From NCBI RefSeq assembly GCF_002113125.1, contig NZ_NEJP01000023.1, positions 39,559-103,558 on the forward strand: a stretch of DNA of 64,000 nucleotides, read 5' to 3'. The notes beneath the pieces were generated by a model. That model did no database searches. It was not told the DNA's origin and was given only the letters and a program-made list of their open reading frames with translations. Below are positions 48,819 through 56,706 of this stretch, piece after piece; the first letter of the stretch is position 1, and every line of letters starts with the position of its first letter. The translations under genes and the position numbers were made by a program. Source of the DNA: Pseudomonas sp. B20(2017) (GTDB taxonomy: Bacteria > Pseudomonadota > Gammaproteobacteria > Pseudomonadales > Pseudomonadaceae).

Positions 48819-49540
48819 GACTCACCTCGTTCAGTGGCTGTCTTATTGTCGGCGCCGTCCTGGTAGTGACGGGCGATGTTGCGTTTCGAGGCGCCGATGT
48901 GACGGCGCATCAACAATTCCGCGAGCTCGCCGTCACGGTCGGCGATGGCATCGAGAATCCGGTGGTGTTCGGCAAAGGCCTGGCGCGGGCGGTTGGGCGT
49001 GGTGGAAAACTGGATGCGGTACATGCGCACCAGTTGATAGAGCTCGCCGCAGAGCATTTGCGTGAGGGTGCGGTTGCCGCTGCCCTGGATGATCCGGTAG
49101 TGGAAGTCGAAGTCGCCTTCCTGTTGGTAGTAACCGACGCCGGCCTGAAACGCCGCGTCGCGCTCATGGGTTTCCAGCACCCGGCGCAGTTCGTCGATTT
49201 CTTCGAGGCTCATGCGTTCGGCCGCCAGACGGCAGGCCATGCCTTCGAGGGATTCGCGGATTTCGTAGAGTTCGAGCAATTCGGCATGGCTCAGCGACAC
49301 CACCCGCGCACCGACGTGTGGTACGCGCACCAGCAGGCGCTGGCCTTCCAGACGATGGATCGCTTCGCGCAGCGGCCCACGGCTGATGCCATAGGTGCGC
49401 GCCAGTTCCGGCTCGGAGATCTTGCTGCCCGGGGCGATCTCGCCTTTGACGATGGCCGCCTGGATGCGTCGGAAGACGTTTTCCGAGAGCGTCTCGGAAT
49501 CGTCGCCGCTGATCACCGGGGGATCGAGTTGATCCAGCAT
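48815..49540 (-). CDS. GntR-family regulator of the propionate operon
   Basis: 241 residues: winged helix (VFRRIQAAIVKGEIAPGSKI, YGISRGPLREAIHRLEGQ) and an FCD domain with DFDFHYRIIQGSGNRTLTQ and FAEHHRILDAIADRDGELAE. It leads the prp operon and overlaps prpB by 4 bp. Two copies of ATTGTCGACA, one in a perfect palindrome, lie just upstream, pointing to autoregulation. Expected inducer is a methylcitrate-cycle intermediate. Confidence 0.92.
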   Translation of the reverse strand: MLDQLDPPVISGDDSETLSENVFRRIQAAIVKGEIAPGSKISEPELARTYGISRGPLREAIHRLEGQRLLVRVPHVGARVVSLSHAELLELYEIRESLEGMACRLAAERMSLEEIDELRRVLETHERDAAFQAGVGYYQQEGDFDFHYRIIQGSGNRTLTQMLCGELYQLVRMYRIQFSTTPNRPRQAFAEHHRILDAIADRDGELAELLMRRHIGASKRNIARHYQDGADNKTATERGES

Positions 49541-49550
49541 ATTGTCGACA
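49541..49550. promoter_or_regulatory. Second ATTGTCGACA copy at the prp gntR start
   Basis: ATTGTCGACA lies directly before the gntR start codon and overlaps its ribosome-binding region. It repeats 10 of 14 bases of the palindrome 72 bp upstream. Confidence 0.5.
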
Positions 49551-49612
49551 CCTTTAAATCCAATGCGGCAAAAATTAGCGAATCAACCCGCATCAGTCAA
49601 AGGATAAATCGA

Positions 49613-49626
49613 GATTGTCGACAATC
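49613..49626. promoter_or_regulatory. Operator palindrome of the propionate operon
   Basis: GATTGTCGACAATC is a perfect 14-bp palindrome 73-86 bp before the gntR start. It fits the short, A/T-ended palindromes bound by FCD-type GntR proteins. Confidence 0.65.
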
Positions 49627-49837
49627 GTCTAACAAGCCTTCGCATCAACCCCAAGGGTTATAGACCGGTCCCGACGCTGGCGCCATAAAACCACCGTGCT
49701 AGAATGCCGCCCGCATTTGCGAGTCATTTGCACGGCTTGTCATAAAAAGCTGATAGGCACACGAAGGCGCATGGGCAGACAGGATTTCCTGATGCCATGG
49801 CCCTGAACCGAGAACGGAACGCTGCTCGCCAGGATTT

Positions 49838-50374
49838 ATGAGACTCAAGCCCTTCCCCACATTCTTTGCATTGTTTTGCCTGCCCGGCCTTGCTGCGGCG
49901 GGGGAAAAGACCGTGTACGGCCTCAACGAATACGCTGCCCTCGACGGGATCAACCTCGAAGTGGCGGCGAAACTCGACACCGGGGCGAAAACCGCCTCCC
50001 TGAGCGCCCGCGACATCAAACGCTTCAAACGCAACGGCGAGTCCTGGGTACGTTTCTACCTGGCCATCGACGCCGCGCATTCGCACCCGATCGAACGGCC
50101 GCTGGCCCGAGTCAGCAAGATCAAGCGCCGCGCCGGCGACTACGACCCGGAAGAAGGCAAGAAGTACACCGCCCGCCCGGTGATCGAGCTGGACATCTGC
50201 ATGGGTTCGGCAATGCGCAGCATCGAAGTGAACCTGACCGACCGTAGTGCGTTCCAATACCCGCTTTTGATTGGCTCCGAGGCGCTGAAACGCTTCGATG
50301 CGCTGGTCGATCCCAGTCTTAAATACGCTGCCGGCAAACCCGCCTGCACCATCGCCGCTCATACCGCCGAGTAA
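49838..50374 (+). CDS. Periplasmic retropepsin-like aspartic protease (DUF785/ATP-dependent zinc protease family)
   Basis: 178 residues with a signal peptide (MRLKPFPTFFALFCLPGLAA). The single catalytic motif is VAAKLDTGAKTASLSA (DTG near residue 47), as in dimeric retropepsins. The conserved YPLLIGSEALKRFDALVDPS follows. AGGA lies four bases before ATG 49838. It leads an operon with a membrane protein (50380) and an ATP-grasp ligase (51915). In Pseudomonas such operons have been linked to osmotic-stress tolerance; the substrate is unclear. Confidence 0.85.
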   Translation: MRLKPFPTFFALFCLPGLAAAGEKTVYGLNEYAALDGINLEVAAKLDTGAKTASLSARDIKRFKRNGESWVRFYLAIDAAHSHPIERPLARVSKIKRRAGDYDPEEGKKYTARPVIELDICMGSAMRSIEVNLTDRSAFQYPLLIGSEALKRFDALVDPSLKYAAGKPACTIAAHTAE

Positions 50375-50379
50375 TTTCC

Positions 50380-51915
50380 ATGCGTTCTCTAACCTTCCAC
50401 CTGAAAGTCTTGATCACCATCCTGGTGTTGCTGGGCGTTTCGGTTACGGCCTATCAGATTTTCGTGCTCGGCATTCCGGTGACCGAAGACGCCACCGACG
50501 ACTTGTGGAACATCGACGCCAAGGTCGAGTTCGTCGCCAGCACCAAGGATCCGGTGAAGATCCAGATGTTCGTGCCGCCCCTGAGCCGCGATTACGTCAG
50601 CCTCAATGAAAGCTTTATCTCCAACAATTACGGCGTGGCGGTCAACCGGGTCGACGGCAACCGCAAGGTCACGTGGTCGGCACGCCGGGCCAAGGGCAAC
50701 CAGACCCTTTATTACCGTCTGGTGCTGACCAAGCGTTACACCGCTGAAAAAACCAAGATCAAGGGCCCGACGTTCCGTGACAGCATGGCCATCGAAGGCC
50801 CGGAAAAGATCGCCGCCGAAGCCCTGCTCGCCCCGATCCGTCAACACTCCGCCGACGTCGAGACCTTCATTGGCGAAGCGATCAAACGCGTCAACAACGT
50901 CAACGACGACAACGTGAAACTGCTGCTGGCCGGCGATCCGTCGACGCCGCACAAAGCCAAAATCGTCGAACTGCTGCTGTCCATCGCCCACGTGCCGGTG
51001 GAGAAAGTCCACACCATCCGCCTCGTCGCCGATCAGCCGCAAACCCCTGAACTGTGGCTGCGCAGCTTCAACGGCACCGACTGGCTGTACTTCAACCCGG
51101 AAACCGGCGAGCAAGGCCTGCCGACCGACCGCCTGCTGTGGTGGAGCGGTGATGAAAACCTGATCACCGTCGACGGCGGCAAGAAAGCCAACGTGACCTT
51201 CAGCCTGAACAACAGCGAGATGAACGCGATTCGTCTGGCCAAGCTGACCGACGAAAACACCGACGCCAACTTCCTTGAATACTCGCTGTACGGCCTGCCG
51301 CTGCAAACCCAGCAGACCTTCATGATCATGGTGATGATCCCGATCGGCGTGCTGGTGATCCTGATTCTGCGCAACCTGATCGGCCTGCAGACCCTGGGCA
51401 CGTTCACACCGGTGCTGATCGCCCTGGCCTTCCGCGAGACGCAGCTGGGCTTCGGCATCCTGCTGTTTACCGTGATCACCGCGCTTGGCTTATCGCTGCG
51501 CTCGTACCTGGAACACTTGAAGCTGCAAATGCTGCCGCGCCTGTCGGTGGTACTGACCTTCGTGGTGGTGCTGATCGCCGCGATCAGCCTGTTCAGTCAC
51601 AAGCTCGGTCTGGAGCGTGGCCTGTCGGTGGCGCTGTTCCCGATGGTGATTCTGACCATGACCATCGAACGCCTGTCGATCACCTGGGAAGAACGCGGCG
51701 CCAGCCATGCCATGAAAGTGGCGATCGGCACGCTGTTCGCGGCCTCTTTGGCGCACCTGATCATGACCGTTCCAGAGCTGGTGTACTTCGTGTTCACCTT
51801 CCCGGCGATCCTGCTGATTCTGGTGGGCTTCATGCTGGCCATGGGTCGCTATCGCGGTTATCGCCTGACTGAACTCGTGCGTTTCAAGGCTTTCCTGAAG
51901 AAGGCTGACGCCTGA
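50380..51915 (+). CDS. Inactive-transglutaminase-type membrane protein with C-terminal membrane helices
   Basis: 511 residues. One N-terminal helix (VLITILVLLGVSVTAYQIFV) is followed by a periplasmic region of about 280 residues of the inactive-transglutaminase type. A C-terminal bundle of about six to seven membrane helices starts with TFMIMVMIPIGVLVILIL. The gene starts 6 bp after the retropepsin and its stop overlaps the ligase start. This architecture is known to accompany RimK-type ATP-grasp ligases and retropepsins. It may scaffold or sense peptide modification across the inner membrane. Confidence 0.8.
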   Translation: MRSLTFHLKVLITILVLLGVSVTAYQIFVLGIPVTEDATDDLWNIDAKVEFVASTKDPVKIQMFVPPLSRDYVSLNESFISNNYGVAVNRVDGNRKVTWSARRAKGNQTLYYRLVLTKRYTAEKTKIKGPTFRDSMAIEGPEKIAAEALLAPIRQHSADVETFIGEAIKRVNNVNDDNVKLLLAGDPSTPHKAKIVELLLSIAHVPVEKVHTIRLVADQPQTPELWLRSFNGTDWLYFNPETGEQGLPTDRLLWWSGDENLITVDGGKKANVTFSLNNSEMNAIRLAKLTDENTDANFLEYSLYGLPLQTQQTFMIMVMIPIGVLVILILRNLIGLQTLGTFTPVLIALAFRETQLGFGILLFTVITALGLSLRSYLEHLKLQMLPRLSVVLTFVVVLIAAISLFSHKLGLERGLSVALFPMVILTMTIERLSITWEERGASHAMKVAIGTLFAASLAHLIMTVPELVYFVFTFPAILLILVGFMLAMGRYRGYRLTELVRFKAFLKKADA

Positions 51916-52901
51916 TGTTCGGTTTCTGGAAGACCTGGAAGGCCCTGGAAGCCCGGGGCATCATGGGCATCAATCGGCGTAACGCGGACTACGTGCTCAA
52001 GTACAACAAGCGCAGCCTGTACCCGATCGTCGATGACAAGATCATCACCAAGGAACGCGCGATCAAGGCCGGCATTCATGTGCCGGAACTGTATGGCGTG
52101 ATTTCTACGGAGAAGGAAATCGACAAGCTCGGCGAGATCATCGGCGGGCGCAACGACTTCGTGATCAAGCCGGCCCAGGGCGCTGGCGGTGACGGCATCA
52201 TTGTTGTTGCCGACCGCTTCGAGGGCCGCTATCGCACGGTGTCGGGCAAGATCATTGCCCACGAAGAGCTTGAGCATCATATCTCCAGCATCCTCACCGG
52301 CCTGTATTCGCTGGGCGGCCACCGCGACCGGGCGCTGATCGAATATCGGGTCACGCCGGACCAGATCTTCAAGAGCATCAGCTACGAAGGCGTGCCGGAT
52401 ATTCGCATCATCGTGCTGATGGGCTACCCGGTGATGGCGATGCTGCGGCTGCCGACCCGTCAGTCCGGGGGCAAGGCCAACCTGCACCAGGGCGCCATCG
52501 GCGTCGGCGTCGACTTGGCCACCGGTCTGACCCTGCGCGGCACCTGGCTGAACAACATCATCACCAAACACCCCGACACCACCAACGCGGTGGACGGCGT
52601 GCAACTGCCCTACTGGGACGGTTTCATGAAGCTCGCGGCCGGTTGTTATGAGCTGTGCGGTCTGGGTTACATCGGCGTGGACATGGTGCTGGACCAGGAG
52701 AAAGGCCCGCTGATTCTGGAGCTGAATGCGCGGCCGGGGCTGAATATCCAGATTGCCAACGACTGCGGGCTGACGTTGCGCACCCATGCGGTGGAAGCGC
52801 ATCTGGAAGACCTCAAGGCGCGTGGGGTGACGGAGTCGGTTGAAGAACGCGTGGCGTTTGCTCAGGAGTTGTTTGGGCATATTCCGGCGGTCGAGGGCTG
52901 A
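51915..52901 (+). CDS. RimK-like ATP-grasp ligase (alpha-L-glutamate ligase-like)
   Basis: 328 residues. The ATP-grasp elements are NDFVIKPAQGAGGDGIIVVA near residue 77, a middle domain with VRIIVLMGYPVM-like PDIRIIVLMGYPVMAMLRLP, and the metal-binding LILELNARPGLNIQIANDCG near 270. It starts on the last base of the upstream stop (TGATG). By analogy to RimK it should add amino acids, probably glutamate, to a carboxylate acceptor. The acceptor in this operon is unknown. Confidence 0.86.
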   Translation: MFGFWKTWKALEARGIMGINRRNADYVLKYNKRSLYPIVDDKIITKERAIKAGIHVPELYGVISTEKEIDKLGEIIGGRNDFVIKPAQGAGGDGIIVVADRFEGRYRTVSGKIIAHEELEHHISSILTGLYSLGGHRDRALIEYRVTPDQIFKSISYEGVPDIRIIVLMGYPVMAMLRLPTRQSGGKANLHQGAIGVGVDLATGLTLRGTWLNNIITKHPDTTNAVDGVQLPYWDGFMKLAAGCYELCGLGYIGVDMVLDQEKGPLILELNARPGLNIQIANDCGLTLRTHAVEAHLEDLKARGVTESVEERVAFAQELFGHIPAVEG

Positions 52902-52912
52902 CAGCTCACGAC

Positions 52913-53016
52913 GATCGTTCCCACGCTCTGCGTGGTAACGCTGCCATGGACGCTCCGCGTCCACTGTGACGCGGAGCGTCACGGGATGCATTCCCACGCG
53001 GAGCGTGGGAACGATC
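52913..53016. repeat. Extragenic palindromic repeat, GATCGTTCCCACGC family, copy 4
   Basis: GATCGTTCCCACGCTCTGCG ... GAGCGTGGGAACGATC with inner GACGCTCCGCGTCC / GACGCGGAGCGTC, between the ligase gene and pabB. Confidence 0.85.
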
Positions 53017-53134
53017 AAGTGGATCGAGCGCGATACCTGCCGCCAATCTGCCAATCCCCGACATCCCCTCTAGGAGCAATTCCCGGAGGGGACTACAATC
53101 CCCACCCCGCCTCGATGGCCGATCTGCCCCGCCC

Positions 53135-54478
53135 ATGTTGACCTGTTCCGTACACCCGCTGCCCTACCGCGCCAACCCCGCCGACTATTTTGCGGCCGTC
53201 CGCCATGCGCCGGGCGCCGTGCTGCTCGACAGTGGCCGGCCGAGTGCCGACCGTGGCCGTTATGACCTGCTCAGTGCCTGGCCGCTGGAACAGCTGGCGA
53301 TATTGCCGGACGAGCGCGGGGAAGATTTCCTGCAACGTCTGCGGGACAATCTGACCCGTTTGGGTGACGCGCAATTGCCCGACGGGTACGAGCTGCCCTT
53401 CGCCGGCGGCCTGATCGGCTACCTGAGCTACGACTTCGGCCGGCATCTGGAAAACCTGCCGAGTCAGGCCCGGGATGACCTGCAATTACCCGATGCGCGA
53501 TTTGGTCTGTACGACTGGGCCTTGATCAGTGACCACCAATCGGCAACCAGCCAACTGGTGTTCCACCCTTCGGTCAGCGCCAGCGAGAAACAGCGGTTGA
53601 TCGACGTGTTCAGCCAACCGGCGGGCACTGAGCTGACCCCGTTCAAGCTGAACAGCCCGATGGCAGCCGATCTCTCGGCCATTGAATACCGTCAGGCGTT
53701 CGAGCGTATCCAGCATTACATCCAGGCCGGCGACTGCTATCAGGTCAACTTCGCCCAGCGTTTCCGCGCGCCGTGCCAGGGTGATCCATGGCTGGCCTAC
53801 TGCAAACTGCGCGAAGCATGCCCGACGCCGTTTTCCGGATTCCAGAGCCTGCCCGACGGCAACGCAGTACTAAGCCTGTCGCCCGAGCGTTTCGTCAAAG
53901 TCAGCCAGCGTCAGGTGGAAACCCGCCCGATCAAGGGCACCCGCCCCCGTGGCGCGACCCCGACCGAAGATGCGGCGAACGCCGCCGAACTGCTGGCCAG
54001 CCCGAAGGATCGCGCGGAAAACCTGATGATCGTCGACCTGCTGCGTAACGACCTGGGCCGCACCTGCCGCATCGGCTCGGTGCGGGTGCCGGAGTTGTTC
54101 AGTCTGGAAAGCTATCCGAACGTGCATCACCTGGTCAGCAGCGTGACCGGTGAACTGGCGGAAGATCGCGACGCTCTGGACCTGATCGCCGGCAGCTTCC
54201 CCGGCGGCTCGATCACCGGCGCACCGAAGATTCGTGCGATGCAGATCATCGACGAGCTGGAGCCGACCCGACGTGGGTTGTATTGCGGTTCTTTGCTGTA
54301 TCTGGACGTGCGTGGCGAGATGGACAGCTCCATCGCCATTCGCAGTCTGCTGGTGAAGGATGGGCAGGTGTGTTGCTGGGGCGGTGGCGGGATCGTCGCC
54401 GATTCAGACTGGCAGGCGGAGTATCAGGAGTCGATCACCAAGGTCAGAGTACTGCTCGAAACCCTGCAAACCCTTTAA
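53135..54478 (+). CDS. pabB: Aminodeoxychorismate synthase component I
   Basis: Makes 4-amino-4-deoxychorismate for folate synthesis. 447 residues of the anthranilate-synthase-I family, without a fused glutaminase. Motifs: QAGDCYQVNFAQRF near residue 195, ETRPIKGTRPRGATPTED near 263, LMIVDLLRNDLGR and SFPGGSITGAPKIRAMQI near 350. ATG 53135 has only a weak ribosome site. It sits beside thrH and cysH as in P. aeruginosa. Confidence 0.94.
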   Translation: MLTCSVHPLPYRANPADYFAAVRHAPGAVLLDSGRPSADRGRYDLLSAWPLEQLAILPDERGEDFLQRLRDNLTRLGDAQLPDGYELPFAGGLIGYLSYDFGRHLENLPSQARDDLQLPDARFGLYDWALISDHQSATSQLVFHPSVSASEKQRLIDVFSQPAGTELTPFKLNSPMAADLSAIEYRQAFERIQHYIQAGDCYQVNFAQRFRAPCQGDPWLAYCKLREACPTPFSGFQSLPDGNAVLSLSPERFVKVSQRQVETRPIKGTRPRGATPTEDAANAAELLASPKDRAENLMIVDLLRNDLGRTCRIGSVRVPELFSLESYPNVHHLVSSVTGELAEDRDALDLIAGSFPGGSITGAPKIRAMQIIDELEPTRRGLYCGSLLYLDVRGEMDSSIAIRSLLVKDGQVCCWGGGGIVADSDWQAEYQESITKVRVLLETLQTL

Positions 54479-54496
54479 CTAGAAGCGCCCTACGTT

Positions 54497-54600
54497 GATC
54501 GTTCCCACGCTCTGCGTGGGAATGCATCCCGTGACGCTCTGCGTCACAGTGGACGCGGAGCGTCCATAGCGGCATTCCCACGCGTAGCATGGGAACGATC
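54497..54600. repeat. Extragenic palindromic repeat, GATCGTTCCCACGC family, copy 5
   Basis: Same nested design as the other four copies, between convergent pabB and thrH. Confidence 0.85.
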
Positions 54601-54611
54601 AAGGAATGTGA

Positions 54612-55229
54612 TTACAGGGACAGGTCGCGGTTCGAGGCTTTGAGAAACTCCTGCTTCAACTCTGCAAACGTATGCACCGCCGGAAATTGCGGAAACTCGC
54701 GAATCACGTTATCCGGTGCATGGAACAGAATCCCCGCATCCGCTTCGCCCAGCATGCTGGTGTCGTTGTAGGAATCCCCCGCCGCAATCACTCGGTAATA
54801 CAGGCCCTTGAAGGCCAGGACCGACTGACGTTTCGGATCTTTCTGACGCAACTGGTAACTGGTCACCCGCCCGCTGTCATCGGTGATCAGTCGGTGACAG
54901 AGCAAGGTCGGAAAGCCCAGCTGACGCATCAGCGGCTGGGAAAACTCGTAGAACGTGTCCGACAGAATCACCACCTGAAACCGCTCGCGCAGCCAGTTGA
55001 CGAACTCCACCGCGCCGTCCAGCGGCTTGAGGGTGGCGATCACTTCCTGGATGTCCGAAAGCTTCAGGCCATGTTCGTCGAGGATGCGCAGGCGCTGTTT
55101 CATCAGCACGTCGTAGTCGGGAATGTCCCGGGTGGTGGCCTTGAGCGATTCGATTCCGGTTTTTTCGGCGAAGGCGATCCAGATTTCCGGCACCAGCACC
55201 CCTTCAAGATCAAGACAGGCGATTTCCAC
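54612..55229 (-). CDS. thrH: ThrH, phosphoserine phosphatase / homoserine phosphotransferase (HAD)
   Basis: 205-residue HAD enzyme that dephosphorylates phosphoserine and can pass phosphate to homoserine. The motif I aspartates are in CLDLEGVLVPEIW (residues 5-17), motif II in VVILSDTFYEF, and the C-terminal motif in VIAAGDSYNDTSML. The start is GTG at 55229 with GGGAG upstream; reading further upstream enters a non-conserved segment. It is divergent from cysH. Confidence 0.92.
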   Translation of the reverse strand: MEIACLDLEGVLVPEIWIAFAEKTGIESLKATTRDIPDYDVLMKQRLRILDEHGLKLSDIQEVIATLKPLDGAVEFVNWLRERFQVVILSDTFYEFSQPLMRQLGFPTLLCHRLITDDSGRVTSYQLRQKDPKRQSVLAFKGLYYRVIAAGDSYNDTSMLGEADAGILFHAPDNVIREFPQFPAVHTFAELKQEFLKASNRDLSL

Positions 55230-55392
55230 AAGACACTCCCGTTTGTAATGTTTATTGAGTCGAGCGAGCCCGAACTCTAGCGGCTCGACCTGGACCGCGC
55301 AACGCAGAGGCCGCCCCGGCGGGCGTTGCTTTTTGTTACCATCGCCGCCATATAGAGCGCCCAGCGCCACCGACCTGTAGGAAGCCGCCCTG

Positions 55393-56127
55393 ATGAGCCC
55401 AACGTTCGACGTCGTGGAACTCGCCACGACCTATGCCAACAAATCCGCGCAGGACATCCTCAAACTCGCGTTCGCCGAGTTCGGCGATGACCTGTGGATA
55501 TCTTTCAGCGGCGCCGAGGATGTGGTGCTGGTGGACATGGCCTGGAAGCTGAACAAGAACGTCAAGGTGTTCAGTCTCGACACCGGTCGCCTGCACCCGG
55601 AAACCTACCGCTTCATCGATCAGGTGCGCGAGCACTACAAGATCGACATCGAACTGGTCTCGCCGGACTACACGAAACTTGAACCGTTCGTGAAGGAAAA
55701 AGGCCTGTTCAGTTTCTACAAGGACGGCCACGGCGAATGCTGCGGCATCCGCAAGATCGAGCCGCTGCGCCGCAAGCTGTCCGACGTCAAAGCCTGGGCC
55801 ACCGGCCAGCGTCGCGATCAAAGCCCAGGCACCCGCAGCGCCGTGGCGGTGATGGAAATCGATACAGCGTTCTCCACCCCGGAGCGCACCCTGTACAAGT
55901 TCAACCCGCTGGCGCAGATGACCAGCGAGGAAATCTGGGGCTACATCCGCATGCTGGAGCTGCCGTACAACAGCCTGCATGAGCGCGGTTTCATCAGCAT
56001 CGGCTGCGAACCGTGCACCCGCCCTGTCCTGCCGAACCAGCACGAGCGCGAAGGTCGCTGGTGGTGGGAAGAAGCGACCCAGAAAGAATGCGGGTTGCAT
56101 GCCGGGAATATCATCAGTAAGGCCTAA
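55393..56127 (+). CDS. cysH: Adenylylsulfate/phosphoadenylylsulfate reductase, [4Fe-4S] type
   Basis: Reduces (P)APS to sulfite in sulfate assimilation. 244 residues, PAPS-reductase fold. The P-loop-like WISFSGAEDVVLVDMAWKL is near residue 36. Two cysteine pairs, GECCGIRKIEPL and GCEPCTRPVLP, are the [4Fe-4S] ligands found in APS-specific bacterial enzymes. The C-terminal Cys in KECGLHAG is the catalytic thiol. ATG 55393 follows AGGAAGCC. It is divergent from thrH. Confidence 0.94.
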   Translation: MSPTFDVVELATTYANKSAQDILKLAFAEFGDDLWISFSGAEDVVLVDMAWKLNKNVKVFSLDTGRLHPETYRFIDQVREHYKIDIELVSPDYTKLEPFVKEKGLFSFYKDGHGECCGIRKIEPLRRKLSDVKAWATGQRRDQSPGTRSAVAVMEIDTAFSTPERTLYKFNPLAQMTSEEIWGYIRMLELPYNSLHERGFISIGCEPCTRPVLPNQHEREGRWWWEEATQKECGLHAGNIISKA

Positions 56128-56495
56128 GTCTCTGCCCCAATAATGTCCCCCTGTGGGAGCGGGCTTGCTCGCGAAAGCGGTCTGCCAGTCACTGGATCTG
56201 TTGACTGGAAGGACGCCTTCGCGAGCAAGCCCGCTCCCACATCTGCTTTGTGGTGCCATGAAAAAACATGTACACAGGATTGTCACCATCGGTGCCATTT
56301 ATGTGTGCACTTTTCGTTTCTGCGCCCTGAAAAGTTACATCAAGCTCCAGAAGCACTCCCTCCAGACGCCCGCAAAAATTCCTCCCGAAAAATAAATACC
56401 TGTTCGAACGGTCAATTTATATCGCCCGTATTTCAACGACTTGGCACTCTTCAATAACTTTTCGAAATCAGCGGTCGTTTTCATAGATCGCGGAC
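56128..56495. other. Intergenic region between cysH and the NCS1 promoter, REP plus unassigned DNA
   Basis: A REP doublet fills 56152-56241. The rest is A/T-richer than its surroundings. A 45-codon frame at 56258-56395 (MKKHVHRIVTIGAIYVCTF...) has no clear ribosome site or recognisable motif and is not called as a gene. Confidence 0.4.
56152..56241. repeat. REP pair (GTGGGAGCG family) after cysH
   Basis: TGTGGGAGCGGGCTTGCTCG onward and the inverted CTTCGCGAGCAAGCCCGCTC, 25 bp after the cysH stop. Confidence 0.85.
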
Positions 56496-56511
56496 TGGCA
56501 CAGATCTGGCT
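56496..56511 (+). promoter_or_regulatory. Candidate sigma-54 promoter of the NCS1 transporter
   Basis: TGGCACAGATCTGGCT, one mismatch to TGGCAYRNNNNTTGCW in the -12 box, GG and GC 10 bp apart. It is followed 14 bp later by the palindrome at 56525. Confidence 0.5.
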
Positions 56512-56524
56512 TTAGTGCATACAT

Positions 56525-56540
56525 GTTTTGTATACAAAAC
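56525..56540. promoter_or_regulatory. Perfect 16-bp operator palindrome upstream of the NCS1 transporter
   Basis: GTTTTGTATACAAAAC. The core TTGTATACAA is of the type bound by FCD-family GntR regulators and is near-identical to the core at 9132-9141. It would overlap the start of transcription from the sigma-54-like promoter just upstream. Confidence 0.6.
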
Positions 56541-56706
56541 CGCAAAACATGAACCCACACTTTCGATCCGCAAGCCTGAAGCGCCCTATCCCGTACAGGC
56601 TGCAGATGCCCCGTAACCAGTGATGCTTCACCGCCGCGACGAAGATTTGTCGAGCCTGACGGCTCATGCACAGTCATCGCGGCCCGAACATCAGGAGCCT
56701 GCCGGA

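Noticed and set aside
56258..56395. Possible 45-residue protein MKKHVHRIVTIGAIYVCTF...
   Set aside because: No ribosome site, no recognisable motif, and it lies in REP-adjacent intergenic DNA.
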